Shown here in pieces: positions 1 through 9,229 of a DNA stretch of 64,000 nt. Made by a program: the position numbers and the translations under genes. The stretch comes from Aquimarina sp. MMG016. Its GTDB lineage: Bacteria > Bacteroidota > Bacteroidia > Flavobacteriales > Flavobacteriaceae. The notes under the pieces are model-generated. The model saw only the letters and a program-made list of their open reading frames with translations, ran no database searches and was not told where the DNA came from. The stretch covers positions 1 to 64,000 of the forward strand of contig NZ_JAGJEA010000017.1 of the NCBI RefSeq assembly GCF_018100805.1. Direction: 5' to 3'. Within the stretch, counting starts at the first letter, position 1, and each line of letters opens with the position of its first letter.

Positions 1-405
1 TCTGGAATTAATTTCTTAAGCGCACAGGAATGGTTAACTGATTTTGAAATCGCTAGGAAAAAGGCCAAAGAAGATAATAAACATATAATTTTAGTGTTTG
101 CTGGTTCTGATTGGTGTGCGCCTTGTATTAAATTAGAAAAACAAATTCTAGAAACCGAAGAGTTTCAGAAGTATGCTAAGGAAAATTATGTATTACTTAA
201 AGCCGATTTTCCCAGAAAGAAAAAAAATCAATTGCCAGAATCACTACAGAATCAAAATATAAAGTTGGCCGAAATCTATAATAAAAGTGGAGGTTTTCCA
301 TTAGTTGTAGTTTTGGATAAAGAAGGAAAGAAGCTTGGAGAAACAGGGTATAAAAAGGTAACTCCAGCCTTTTATATAGAAACTCTAAATAGAATGATTA
401 AATAA
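1..405 (+). CDS. Thioredoxin-family protein, 5' end outside the window
   Basis: The frame is open from base 1, so the gene starts upstream. The first visible residues (SGINFLSAQEW) look like the end of a signal peptide, which suggests an exported protein. A WCAPC redox motif lies near base 115, followed by an FPLVVVLD segment with the cis-proline region typical of thioredoxin folds. The GTG at base 94 is internal and is not the start. It lies 4 bases before apbE and is probably co-transcribed with apbE and the DUF4266 and DUF3570 genes. In this context it may reduce or mature envelope proteins; the substrate is unknown. The fold call is firm, the role is inferred. Confidence 0.85.
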   Translation, partial: SGINFLSAQEWLTDFEIARKKAKEDNKHIILVFAGSDWCAPCIKLEKQILETEEFQKYAKENYVLLKADFPRKKKNQLPESLQNQNIKLAEIYNKSGGFPLVVVLDKEGKKLGETGYKKVTPAFYIETLNRMIK

Positions 406-409
406 TATT

Positions 410-1390
410 TTGAAATATATACTTGTATTTTTGATTTCACTTTTTGTTAGTACTAACTGTCTTTCGCAAAAAATATATAAGCGAACACTCACCTTAATGG
501 GTAGTGATTTTGATATAACCGTTGTTGCAGAAGATAAAACAAGTGCTGATCAATACATAGATATAGCAGTAGAAGAGATCCAAAGGATTGAAAAATTAAT
601 CTCTTCCTGGGATAAAAATTCACAAACCTCTTTGATAAATACCAAAGCAGGAATTGAACCCGTAATAATTGATCAGGAACTTTTTGATTTAATCCAAAGA
701 GCAATAGGAATTTCTAAATTAACCGATGGAGCCTTTGATATTAGTTATGCATCAATGGATAGAATTTGGAAATTCGATGGAAGTATGAATAAAATGCCTT
801 CTGAAACCAAAATTAAGGCTTCTATTTATAAAGTAGGATACCAAAACATTATATTGGACAAAGAAAAATCTACAGTATTCCTAAAGTTAAAAGGAATGAA
901 AATAGGTTTTGGAGGAATAGGTAAAGGTTATGCAGCCGATAAAGCAAAAGATCTTTTAATGTCTATGGGAGTAGATGGAGGAATCATTAATGCTTCAGGA
1001 GATATGAATACCTGGGGGAGACAACCTGATGGAGTTCCTTGGAAAGTAGCAATTACAAATCCATTAAATAAAGACAATGCTTTTGGATTATTGCCTTTGA
1101 TTAATAAAGCAGTTGTGACTTCTGGTAATTATGAAAAATACGTAGTGTTGGATGGTAAACGTTATTCTCATATTATTGATCCCAGGACTGGTTACCCGTC
1201 AAACGGAATAGTAAGTGCAACAGTTTTTGCTCCAAAGGCTGAATTAGCAGACGCTTTAGCTACTTCTATTTTTGTGATGGGAATAGAAGTTGGATTGAAT
1301 AGAATAAAACAATTAAAAGGAATTGAATGCATCATAATTGATGATCAGGGGAACATACATACTTCTGATCATATAAAAATAGATAAATAA
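410..1390 (+). CDS. apbE: FAD:protein FMN transferase (ApbE family)
   Basis: ApbE enzymes attach FMN from FAD covalently to Ser/Thr of exported redox proteins, with Mg2+. The 326-residue protein has a TTG start, a hydrophobic N-terminal segment ending near NCLSQ (signal peptide; a lipobox is possible but weak), then the family blocks MGSDFDITV, GFGGIGKGYAADKA, GGIINASGDM and YSHIIDPRTG. The end motif ADALATSIFVMG is the usual metal/FAD-binding region. Length is normal for the family. It sits between a thioredoxin and a DUF4266 lipoprotein with gaps of only a few bases, so an operon is likely. Its flavinylation target is not identified here. Confidence 0.93.
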   Translation: MKYILVFLISLFVSTNCLSQKIYKRTLTLMGSDFDITVVAEDKTSADQYIDIAVEEIQRIEKLISSWDKNSQTSLINTKAGIEPVIIDQELFDLIQRAIGISKLTDGAFDISYASMDRIWKFDGSMNKMPSETKIKASIYKVGYQNIILDKEKSTVFLKLKGMKIGFGGIGKGYAADKAKDLLMSMGVDGGIINASGDMNTWGRQPDGVPWKVAITNPLNKDNAFGLLPLINKAVVTSGNYEKYVVLDGKRYSHIIDPRTGYPSNGIVSATVFAPKAELADALATSIFVMGIEVGLNRIKQLKGIECIIIDDQGNIHTSDHIKIDK

Positions 1391-1397
1391 TATATTT

Positions 1398-1607
1398 ATG
1401 AAGAAGCTTATTATAATTTTAGTAGTGTTATTATCTCTACATTCTTGTGTAGTGGTAAAAGAATACGAAAAAGTAGCAATTAATGATCCGGATATGGAGT
1501 TAGCTTCTAAAAAGATTGATCGCTTCGAGACCAATTTTCAGGCATATAGAGAATCAGCAGCAGGAGCCAACGGAGGAAAAACAGGTGGTGGTTGTGGATG
1601 CAATTAA
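1398..1607 (+). CDS. DUF4266 small lipoprotein
   Basis: This is a 69-residue protein with a lipoprotein signal peptide (LLSLHSC, Cys at about residue 17), a short middle part containing KEYEKVAINDP, and a Gly/Cys tail ending GGGCGCN. This layout is that of DUF4266 proteins, which are usually encoded next to a DUF3570 protein and ApbE. It starts 8 bases after apbE. The Cys-Gly tail may bind metal or be modified, but no function is established for the family. Recognition is by pattern only. Confidence 0.85.
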   Translation: MKKLIIILVVLLSLHSCVVVKEYEKVAINDPDMELASKKIDRFETNFQAYRESAAGANGGKTGGGCGCN

Positions 1608-1699
1608 GTAAGTTCCTTATCCTTTTGTTGAGCGAGGTCTAATTAACCTGAAAACTGAAATTATAGTAAATACTAAAAACTTTAGAAACAATATACCTT

Positions 1700-2947
1700 T
1701 TGAAAAAACTCCTCATCATATTTGTCTTTTTATTCACAGCACTAGTAGTTGCCCAGGAAGAACAAGAAGATACCAGCAGAACCTATAAAAAAAGAGTATT
1801 AGAAGCAACAGAAGTAGATTATTTAATGAGTTATTATACTCAAGATGGTGACAATGCTGCGGTTACTGGAGGAATAGGAACTGAAGAGCTTACTGATATT
1901 ACTCCTACTATTGTTGTTTCTATTCCATTAAATGATGATGATGTTTTGGCTATAGATGCTGGAATTTCGGCATATACTTCTGCTTCTTCTAGTAATGTTG
2001 ATCCTTATGATGGAGATGTCCCGGCTGATCCCTTTGTAGCATCCTCAGGGGCATCAAAAAAAGACGTTTTAGTAAGTTTTGCAACTACTTATAGTCATAG
2101 CAGCGATGACCGTAATGATATATGGTCAGCTAATGTCTCTGTAGCAAGCGAATATGATTATTTCTCTATCGGTTTTGGAGGAAGCTATACCAAATTATTT
2201 AATGAAAAGAATACAGAGTTAAGTTTAAAAGCCAATGTGTTTCTAGATACTTGGAACGCAATTTATCCCTCAGAGTTAAGAGATCAACCAGATTTTATAT
2301 CTTTTGATGATGAATCCAGAAACTCCTACTCTTTAGGTTTAGGTTTTTCTCAGATATTATCTAAAAAATTGCAAGGATCCTTGGTGTTAGATGTTATTCA
2401 ACAGGAAGGTCTCTTATCCACTCCTTTTCAGCGAGTGCAATTTGCAGATGTAGCTGATGTGGTTGTTCAAAATTTCATTATTGGAGATGATATAGAAAGG
2501 CTACCAGATTCCAGGTTTAAAATTGCAGCTGGAGGAAGATTACATTATTACATTAACGAATTTTTTACCATACGTACATTTTACAGATATTACACTGATG
2601 ATTGGGGTATCAATTCGCATACTGCCAGTATAGAAGTACCTATTAAAATAACGGATAAATTTACATTATATCCGAGCTATCGTTTTTATAACCAAACGGC
2701 TGCAGACTATTTTGCACCATTTAATCAACATTTATCCACATCAGAATTCTATACCTCTGATTATGATTTGTCAGATTTTGATGCTAACCAATATGGATTC
2801 GGAGTAAGCTATACAGATATATTTACAAAACTACACATCTGGAAATTTGGTCTAAAGAGTCTGGATTTACGATTTAGACAATACGAACGTAGTACAGGAT
2901 TAAGTGCTAGTATTTTTTCTGGTGGACTTAGCTTTGTGATGGATTAA
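1700..2947 (+). CDS. DUF3570 outer-membrane-like protein
   Basis: A 415-residue exported protein with a TTG start and signal peptide (FVFLFTALVVAQ). The body is rich in alternating aromatic/polar strands (for example FFTIRTFYRYYTDDWGI) and ends with a short strand, GGLSFVMD, as in outer-membrane beta-barrels. The pattern matches DUF3570. It follows the DUF4266 gene by 92 bases, without an obvious terminator between. DUF3570, DUF4266 and ApbE often occur together, so a shared envelope redox or metal role is plausible but not shown. Confidence 0.82.
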   Translation: MKKLLIIFVFLFTALVVAQEEQEDTSRTYKKRVLEATEVDYLMSYYTQDGDNAAVTGGIGTEELTDITPTIVVSIPLNDDDVLAIDAGISAYTSASSSNVDPYDGDVPADPFVASSGASKKDVLVSFATTYSHSSDDRNDIWSANVSVASEYDYFSIGFGGSYTKLFNEKNTELSLKANVFLDTWNAIYPSELRDQPDFISFDDESRNSYSLGLGFSQILSKKLQGSLVLDVIQQEGLLSTPFQRVQFADVADVVVQNFIIGDDIERLPDSRFKIAAGGRLHYYINEFFTIRTFYRYYTDDWGINSHTASIEVPIKITDKFTLYPSYRFYNQTAADYFAPFNQHLSTSEFYTSDYDLSDFDANQYGFGVSYTDIFTKLHIWKFGLKSLDLRFRQYERSTGLSASIFSGGLSFVMD

Positions 2948-3055
2948 TGTGTTGATATGTTTATTATTTTCTTTAGTACATTAAATTGAGCAAGTTTTGG
3001 GTTTTAAACCAAACTAAAGCAATATACTTTTATAGTGTCTAATAAGAATATAGTA

Positions 3056-3898
3056 ATGAGCCAGAATGATTTTAATTATAACCGTATTGCTGAAGCAATA
3101 GCATATATCAAAGAGAATTTTAAGGAGCAACCTACTCTAGAAGAGATTGCGGAAAAAGTACATATAAGTCCTTTTCATTTTCAACGATTATTTACTGATT
3201 GGGTAGGTGTGAGTCCTAAGAAATTTTTGCAATATACTAGTTTAGAATATGCTAAACAGGTGCTTAAAAATCGACAAACCTCATTGTTTGACGTAGCCTA
3301 TCAAACAGGCCTCTCTGGTACAGGCAGACTACATGATTTATTTGTGAAAATCGAAGGAATGACTCCGGGAGAGTATAAAAATGGAGGAGAACAACTATCT
3401 ATTAATTATAGTTATGCAGAAACTCCTTTTGGAAGGGTTCTAGTAGCTTCTACATCAAAAGGGATCTGTCATATGGCATTTATTGATAATGAAGAACAGG
3501 CTTTTAAGAGTTTGAAACAACGTTTTCCTAACTCAATTTTTAATCAGGTAGTAGATAGGATACAACAAAATGCGTTATTCATTTTTACTAAGGATTGGGA
3601 AAAACCGGATGAGATAAAGTTACATCTTAAAGGAACTGATTTTCAACTTAAGGTATGGCAAACACTGCTCAAAATCCCATTAGGAGGATTAACTACCTAT
3701 GGAAGTATTGCCAAGCAAATCGATAAACCAAAAGCTTCCAGAGCTGTTGGTACAGCTATTGGTAATAATCCTGTGGCGTTTTTAATTCCTTGTCATCGTG
3801 TAATACAATCTTCTGGGGATTTAGGTGGATATCATTGGGGAAATACTCGAAAAACAGCAATTATAGGCTGGGAAGCTGCAAAAGTAGATGCAAACTGA
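3056..3898 (+). CDS. AraC-type regulator fused to O6-methylguanine-DNA methyltransferase (AdaA/Ogt-like)
   Basis: The N-terminal ~100 residues form an AraC double helix-turn-helix (LEEIAEKVHISPFHFQRLF, then a second HTH). The C-terminal part is a methylguanine-DNA methyltransferase with the PCHRV active site (Cys about residue 246) and the TTYGSIA and RAVGTAIGNNP DNA-binding blocks. It lacks the N-terminal zinc methyl-phosphotriester domain of E. coli Ada, so it is a two-domain form: suicidal repair of alkyl-guanine combined with DNA binding. The ATG at 3056 is chosen; an in-frame GTG at 3035 would add seven residues. It stands alone upstream of a DUF1203 gene. Confidence 0.9.
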   Translation: MSQNDFNYNRIAEAIAYIKENFKEQPTLEEIAEKVHISPFHFQRLFTDWVGVSPKKFLQYTSLEYAKQVLKNRQTSLFDVAYQTGLSGTGRLHDLFVKIEGMTPGEYKNGGEQLSINYSYAETPFGRVLVASTSKGICHMAFIDNEEQAFKSLKQRFPNSIFNQVVDRIQQNALFIFTKDWEKPDEIKLHLKGTDFQLKVWQTLLKIPLGGLTTYGSIAKQIDKPKASRAVGTAIGNNPVAFLIPCHRVIQSSGDLGGYHWGNTRKTAIIGWEAAKVDAN

Positions 3899-3964
3899 GC
3901 AAGATTCGGGTAGAAGATGTTTGGTTTTAGAAACATCTTTGTATATAATCTTAAAACAAATTAC

Positions 3965-4444
3965 ATGAACCAGTTTAGAATTATTCCTTTAACAGAGCAA
4001 TACGCATCTAAGATTCGTAGTAAACGTATAGACGAATTTGATAACAGTGTAATTGAACAGGTAGCAACAGGTTTCGGCCCTTGTAGGGTATCATTAAAAC
4101 CTTTTGAACCTGGACAAGATAAGAGATTGTTATGTAGTTATAGCCCTTTTGAAATTGACAATGCTTTTAATCAACCAGGACCTATATTTATTCATAAAGA
4201 AGAAGTACAATCATATAAAGATATTCATCGATTTCCATCTGAAATTAAAGCTGATAAGGAAAACTTCCCGTTATCATTAATTGGATATAGTAAAGAACAA
4301 CATATGGTTTTTGCCAAGTTGGTGGGGGATAATGATATAGATCTTATGATTCCTCGAATATTCAATGCACATGATGAAATAGCTTATCTACATGCCAGAA
4401 ATGCAGAGGCTGGCTGTTTTATTTGTAAAATAGAAAGAGCATAA
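3965..4444 (+). CDS. DUF1203 family protein
   Basis: A cytosolic protein of about 159 residues beginning MNQFRIIPL, with the DUF1203 features GPCRVSLKPFEPG near the N-terminus, RLLCSYSPF, PGPIFIH, and an RNAEAGCFICKI C-terminus. Family function is unknown. The frame stays open upstream to 3917, but the conserved start is the ATG at 3965. It lies 66 bases after the Ada-like gene and ends just before a clear terminator hairpin, so it may be co-transcribed with the repair gene. Confidence 0.85.
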   Translation: MNQFRIIPLTEQYASKIRSKRIDEFDNSVIEQVATGFGPCRVSLKPFEPGQDKRLLCSYSPFEIDNAFNQPGPIFIHKEEVQSYKDIHRFPSEIKADKENFPLSLIGYSKEQHMVFAKLVGDNDIDLMIPRIFNAHDEIAYLHARNAEAGCFICKIERA

Positions 4445-4469
4445 TATTGATCTTATTAAAAGAAAAGAG

Positions 4470-4505
4470 AAAAAGGAGTTACTATAGTCTAAGTATCTCC
4501 TTTTT
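4470..4505 (+). terminator. Rho-independent terminator after the DUF1203 gene
   Basis: The stem AAAAAGGAG/CTCCTTTTT has arms at 4470-4478 and 4497-4505, about 26 bases after the stop codon. The right arm supplies the T-run for plus-strand transcripts. Confidence 0.75.
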
Positions 4506-4573
4506 GCCATATTGTAGGTGTGTTCAAGGTATGTAGATATCGTATGAATATCTATATTAAAAACGTTTGTATA

Positions 4574-4849
4574 TTAAAATACCCTACCCTGATTTACTTT
4601 TTTATTGTAAGAATTAATTGTTGATTTTAAAAAGTAATCTGTGGGACCCATAATCTTAGGATATTCCAAAACTGACTTGTTCTGTATGAAAAGGACTGAC
4701 AAAGTTGTCATATAGTCATATAATTTGATCAATAAAACTAAGCTGGTATTATAGTTGATACCATAGGAGGTATCATAACCAAAAATAAGTTCTATTTTTG
4801 TGTCAAATTCTAATTGTGCAGGATAAAAATGAAAACTATCTTTTTTCAT
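4574..4849 (-). CDS. Possible small hypothetical protein
   Basis: A minus-strand frame of about 91 residues from an ATG at 4849 (a longer ATG start at 4864 is possible). It fills the 442-base gap between the DUF1203 and msbA-like genes. No signal peptide or known domain was seen. Composition is protein-like, with mixed aromatic and charged residues. It could equally be a chance open frame, because the msbA-like promoter must lie in this gap. Apart from this and the terminator at 4470, nothing else stands out in the gap. Confidence 0.25.
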   Translation of the reverse strand: MKKDSFHFYPAQLEFDTKIELIFGYDTSYGINYNTSLVLLIKLYDYMTTLSVLFIQNKSVLEYPKIMGPTDYFLKSTINSYNKKVNQGRVF

Positions 4850-4886
4850 TAGTAAAAACTGCACATTTTTTAATCAATTATAATTA

Positions 4887-6710
4887 ATGAATTACTTAAA
4901 GAAGTTATCACATTTTATTCTACCCTATAAAAGATTTGCAATTCTTAATATCATATGTAATGTGTTTTATGCTTTATTTAGTACGCTTGCAATGGTATCT
5001 CTAATGCCTATGATTAATGTATTATTTGGAGAAAGTAAAAAAGTAACAGTAAAACCTACATATGAGGGATTAACTAAAATTAAATCTTTTGCAGAGGATT
5101 CATTAAACTATTTTGTTACATCTGTTTCAGAGGCAGAGGGACCTCAACAAGCCTTGTTATATATGATTATTATGATCATTAGTTTATTCTTATTAAAGAA
5201 CTTGTTTAGTTACTTAGCTGTGTTTTTTGTTACATATCTTAGGAATGGTGTACTGAAAGACCTTAGGAATAGTATTTATGATAAAGTAATTAATTTACCA
5301 ATTTCTTATTATTCAGAAAAAAGAAAAGGAGATATTATCGCTCGTATTTCAGGTGATGTGGCTGAAGTTCAGGTGTCATTATTATCTGTTTTAGAACTAA
5401 TTGTAAGAGAGCCATTAACTATAGTTTTTGCTATTATAACGATGTTTATTATAAGTGCAAAACTTACTTTATTTGTTTTTCTTTTTATTCCGATTGCTGG
5501 ATTTATTATTTCTTTGATTGGTAAGCGGTTAAAGAAACATTCACAAAAAGTTCAGGAGGAACAAGGATTATTTTTATCCACTTTAGAGGAAACGTTAAGT
5601 GGATTAAGAGTGATCAAAGGATTTAATTCTGAATCGCATTTTAATAAAAGGTTTCAAGATTCGACAAGTAGATTTTTTCGATTTTCTAATAGTCTTGGTC
5701 ACCGACAAAACTTGGCGTCACCTACTAGTGAATTTTTAGGGATTGTGACCATTGCAGCTTTATTATGGTATGGCGGGAGTATGGTTCTGGTAGAGCAGAC
5801 TTTATCAGGTGGTGCTTTTATTGGATATATGGCACTGTCCTATCAAATATTAACTCCGGCAAAAGCGATCAGTAAGGCTAGTTATAGAGTACGATCCGGA
5901 AATGCAGCTGCAGATCGTGTATTGGAGATTTTAGATACCATTTCACCATTAAAAGATAAACCGGATGCTTTAGAGAAAAATGGTTTTAATAGTGATGTCT
6001 CTTTTAATAATATTTCTTTTAAATATGAAGATGAATATGTCTTAAAAGATTTTTCGTTGAAAATAGAAAAAGGAAAAACAGTAGCATTAGTTGGGCAATC
6101 AGGAAGTGGTAAATCTACTATTGCTAATTTGGTAACTCGATTTTATGATGTGAATAAAGGAGATATTTCTATCGATGGAGAAAATATTAAGGATCTCTCG
6201 AAAAAGTCTTTACGTCATTTGATGGGACTAGTCACACAAGATTCTATTTTATTCAATGATACCGTTAAAAACAATATTCTTTTAGGAAAAGAAGATGCAA
6301 GTGACGAAGAAATTATTGATGCATTAAATATTGCTAATGCCTGGGAGTTTGTTAAAGATTTACCAAAAGGTATAGATACTAATATTGGAGACTCAGGAGG
6401 AAAACTTTCTGGCGGACAGAAGCAACGTTTAAGTATTGCCAGAGCGGTGCTTAAAAACCCTCCGATAATGATTTTAGATGAAGCTACTTCAGCATTAGAT
6501 ACGGAGAGCGAACGCTTAGTTCAGGATGCCTTGGAGAAAATGATGCAAAACAGGACCTCTATTGTTATTGCACACAGATTATCTACAATACAGAAAGCAG
6601 ATGCTATTGTGGTAATGCAAAAAGGAGAAATAGTCGAGCAAGGTACTCATCAAGAATTACTTGCTAAGGATGGGATGTATAAAAAATTAGTAAGTATGCA
6701 GTCGCTATAA
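4887..6710 (+). CDS. msbA: MsbA-like ABC exporter, fused permease and ATPase
   Basis: A 607-residue half-transporter: six membrane segments in the first ~330 residues, then an ATPase domain with Walker A GQSGSGKST (about residue 402), signature LSGGQKQR (about 507), Walker B IMILDEATSALD (about 527) and switch IAHRLSTI. Length and order fit the MsbA/lipid-flippase class, which moves lipid A-core from the inner to the outer leaflet of the inner membrane using ATP. Other type IV exporters look similar, so the substrate is inferred. Two glycosyltransferase genes converge on it from the right, 30 bases away, which suits an envelope glycolipid role. Confidence 0.88.
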   Translation: MNYLKKLSHFILPYKRFAILNIICNVFYALFSTLAMVSLMPMINVLFGESKKVTVKPTYEGLTKIKSFAEDSLNYFVTSVSEAEGPQQALLYMIIMIISLFLLKNLFSYLAVFFVTYLRNGVLKDLRNSIYDKVINLPISYYSEKRKGDIIARISGDVAEVQVSLLSVLELIVREPLTIVFAIITMFIISAKLTLFVFLFIPIAGFIISLIGKRLKKHSQKVQEEQGLFLSTLEETLSGLRVIKGFNSESHFNKRFQDSTSRFFRFSNSLGHRQNLASPTSEFLGIVTIAALLWYGGSMVLVEQTLSGGAFIGYMALSYQILTPAKAISKASYRVRSGNAAADRVLEILDTISPLKDKPDALEKNGFNSDVSFNNISFKYEDEYVLKDFSLKIEKGKTVALVGQSGSGKSTIANLVTRFYDVNKGDISIDGENIKDLSKKSLRHLMGLVTQDSILFNDTVKNNILLGKEDASDEEIIDALNIANAWEFVKDLPKGIDTNIGDSGGKLSGGQKQRLSIARAVLKNPPIMILDEATSALDTESERLVQDALEKMMQNRTSIVIAHRLSTIQKADAIVVMQKGEIVEQGTHQELLAKDGMYKKLVSMQSL

Positions 6711-6739
6711 GAGTTAATAAAGGAAATATGATTTTGAAC

Positions 6740-7660
6740 CTATTTTATTTTAAAGAACATATTTGCTAAATAAAACATTTTTTCAAGATCATTCTTTTTA
6801 TTAATTTTTAGTATTTCTTTTCTGTTAGAAAATAGTACTGCTACTCTTTTAAGGTTATTGGAGAGAGAGAAGTTGCTGTATGACTCCTTTACGGATAAAA
6901 TAATTCTTTTTTCTTCTTGTAATTCATCAGGACATCTATCATAGAAGTTATTAATACGATGTCTTCTTTCTTTAAATTTTTGACCTTTTGACTTTTTATT
7001 CTTTTTCTTGTCTTTTTTATCTTTATTATTTGATGCAATTACGTTATCTTGATGATGTCGGTATTTTACTAAAGGCTCATCTAGATAAAATAGACCATTT
7101 CCTAAAGAAGCTACATAAGCCAACCACCAATCATGAGGAATTAATTCAGGAAATGGTTTAGCATTATTATAAAGAGATTTTGTAAACAAAGAAGCGTGTC
7201 CAGAAACACAGTTGTCTAATAAAAAATTTAGAGGAGTATTAGAATTAATTAAGTTCTTTGTGCTGGAAAAACTGTTGCCTAAACAATTTAGTTTTTCGTC
7301 TACAAAAGTAGAATTACAGTACACCAAATCATAATCACTAATCGAATTTATTAACTTCTCTATCTTAGTAGGAGCCCACCAATCATCCTGATCGGATAAC
7401 GCAATATATTTTCCATTGGCTAAATCAATACCTCGTTCGAAATTTTTGATATATCCAACATTCTTATCAAAAGCGTGAATGATGATATTTTTGTGTTTTT
7501 TACTGAATTCAGTAACGATATCTATAGTGGTGTCATTTGATGCATCATCAACAATTATAACCTCTATTTTAGAATATGTTTGGTTAAGAATGCTTTGTAA
7601 TTGATCCTCAATGTACTCAGAGCCATTATATGTGCCGATAACTACAGATACTAATTCCAT
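6740..7660 (-). CDS. Glycosyltransferase family 2
   Basis: A 306-residue GT-A fold protein: nucleotide-binding start LVSVVIGTYNGSEYI, VIIVDDASNDTT, and the metal-binding region YIALSDQDDWW near residue 95. The C-terminal third has a lysine-rich tract (about residues 212-228). It resembles rhamnosyl/hexosyl transferases of polysaccharide synthesis; donor and acceptor cannot be told. It begins 4 bases after the upstream glycosyltransferase on the same strand, so the two form an operon. Confidence 0.88.
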   Translation of the reverse strand: MELVSVVIGTYNGSEYIEDQLQSILNQTYSKIEVIIVDDASNDTTIDIVTEFSKKHKNIIIHAFDKNVGYIKNFERGIDLANGKYIALSDQDDWWAPTKIEKLINSISDYDLVYCNSTFVDEKLNCLGNSFSSTKNLINSNTPLNFLLDNCVSGHASLFTKSLYNNAKPFPELIPHDWWLAYVASLGNGLFYLDEPLVKYRHHQDNVIASNNKDKKDKKKNKKSKGQKFKERRHRINNFYDRCPDELQEEKRIILSVKESYSNFSLSNNLKRVAVLFSNRKEILKINKKNDLEKMFYLANMFFKIK

Positions 7661-7664
7661 GAGA

Positions 7665-8711
7665 TCATATTTTGTATTTTTTTCTAACCTTTTTATATAT
7701 CGTTTTATATACTTTATACGATAGATAAGTATAGCTGGAAGAAAATTTATCTAAAATAAAACTGCTAAGATCGGATTTCTTATAAAATTGAAATACTTTA
7801 TCAAAACCATGTCTTTTATATGAAGATCCGGCATAAAGATTTTTAATAACTGTAATATGTTTTTCAGGAATATGTTTTTTTACCTCACTAAAAATAGGGT
7901 TGTTCAAAATCTCATAACAGATTTGAATTTTTTCGTAATACTGGATATATAAAAATTTATGAAACTCTTTTGTGTTTTCGGTATTAACTTTACTATTCTT
8001 CATAGATTCAGAAGAAGTATGAACTCTGAATTTTACTAATTTATCACTTATAAAAACAAAATTATGAACTAGAATTTTATTTAAAATAAAAATGTAATCT
8101 ATCAGCTGGAAATAATTGTCAGGAAAATCACTCCTTGAATATTTTTCTTTGTTAAAAAGAAATGTAGGAGGTTCACCAATACAGTTATTAAAAATATGAT
8201 TAGATATCAATTTAGAAGTTTCTTTTGGAGTATAAACGCGTTCCTCATTAAAAATATTTTCAGTCTTTGGAAGCTTTTCTGAATAATACCTTTTTATTTT
8301 TGGATTAAATCCTTCTTCAAAAAAATATTCTCTATTGCAAATTACAAAATCAACACTATGTTCTATAGCACATTTTATCATGCGTTCAACACAGTTTTCT
8401 TGTAATAAATCATCCTGAAACAAAAACTTAACCCATTTAGAAGAAGCCCTTTCTAGGGATGCACACCAATTACCTACTAAACCTAGATTTTTTTCGTTTT
8501 TATGCACCTTTATTCTACTATCTTCCTCTGCATATGATTCGCAAATAGTCAAGGTGTCATCAGAAGAATGATCATCGGTAATAATGATCTCAATGTTTTT
8601 ATATGATTGGTTAATTGCACTGTCTAAAGTCTCTTTAATATGATTACTTCCATTATATGTTGGAATACATATAGAAACCAATGGTAGTGTTTTTTCTTCG
8701 TAAGCAGGCAT
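7665..8711 (-). CDS. Glycosyltransferase family 2
   Basis: A 348-residue protein with the GT2 start LPLVSICIPTYNGSNHI, IIITDDHSSDDT and the acidic motif KFLFQDDLL near residue 95. The C-terminal half is lysine/tyrosine-rich and basic, probably membrane-associated. It is the first gene of a two-gene minus-strand unit with the next glycosyltransferase (gap 4 bases). It likely acts on lipopolysaccharide or another surface glycan, given the MsbA-like transporter next to the pair. Substrate unknown. Confidence 0.87.
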   Translation of the reverse strand: MPAYEEKTLPLVSICIPTYNGSNHIKETLDSAINQSYKNIEIIITDDHSSDDTLTICESYAEEDSRIKVHKNEKNLGLVGNWCASLERASSKWVKFLFQDDLLQENCVERMIKCAIEHSVDFVICNREYFFEEGFNPKIKRYYSEKLPKTENIFNEERVYTPKETSKLISNHIFNNCIGEPPTFLFNKEKYSRSDFPDNYFQLIDYIFILNKILVHNFVFISDKLVKFRVHTSSESMKNSKVNTENTKEFHKFLYIQYYEKIQICYEILNNPIFSEVKKHIPEKHITVIKNLYAGSSYKRHGFDKVFQFYKKSDLSSFILDKFSSSYTYLSYKVYKTIYKKVRKKYKI

Positions 8712-8796
8712 AAAGGATTTATGTAATTATATAGTTTACAAGTTTAGTTTGGATAATTTTGAAAGTTTTTTGTCAATAAAATATCAATATTTCTTT

Positions 8797-8976
8797 CTAT
8801 AATCTCACAGCACTTATATTATCACCTAAGGTATGAAAATTAAAATTTACACCCTTAAAATCATTTTTAATATCTAATACGGTATTCGGGATTGGTTTAG
8901 TATCAAAAAAGTTTTTCCAAAAGAATTTTTCTTGATAAGCAACCTGAATAGTTAAGCTTTTGCATTTAAGAACTTT
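8797..8976 (-). pseudogene. Possible remnant of an unknown gene
   Basis: A minus-strand frame is open for 59 codons, ending TAG at 8797-8799. It has no start codon in frame after the upstream TAA at 8977-8979. The translated stretch reads like protein (for example KFFWKNFFDTKPIPN and GVNFNFHTLGDN). It lies upstream of the glycosyltransferase pair in a 518-base stretch with no intact gene. The rest of the gap holds only the large terminator at 9144-9201. No family recognised; it could be chance. Confidence 0.2.
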
Positions 8977-9143
8977 TTACTATTCTTAATGCCTTTCAGA
9001 GTAATTTTGTTACCCTAAAAAAGAATAAAACTTCACATTTATTCGATTAAATTTTTTGCAAAATTAATAATTTAACTTGGATTTCTTGGGGAGTTTGGAG
9101 TATTCTTACAATGTCTTTTTGAATATCGCGAGGATTTCTAACG

Positions 9144-9201
9144 AATTAAAATTAAAAAATAGGATCATCCTGAGGGGTGATCCTATTTTTTAATTTTAAT
9201 T
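9144..9201 (-). terminator. Very strong palindromic terminator
   Basis: The arms at 9144-9167 and 9178-9201 are perfect 24-base complements and extend to about 27 pairs with a TGAG loop. T-runs on both sides would allow action in both directions. It sits 29 bases downstream of the minus-strand lipoprotein gene ending at 9230. Confidence 0.8.
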
Positions 9202-9229
9202 GGTTTGTATTTGAGTAGAACAGATCTAT

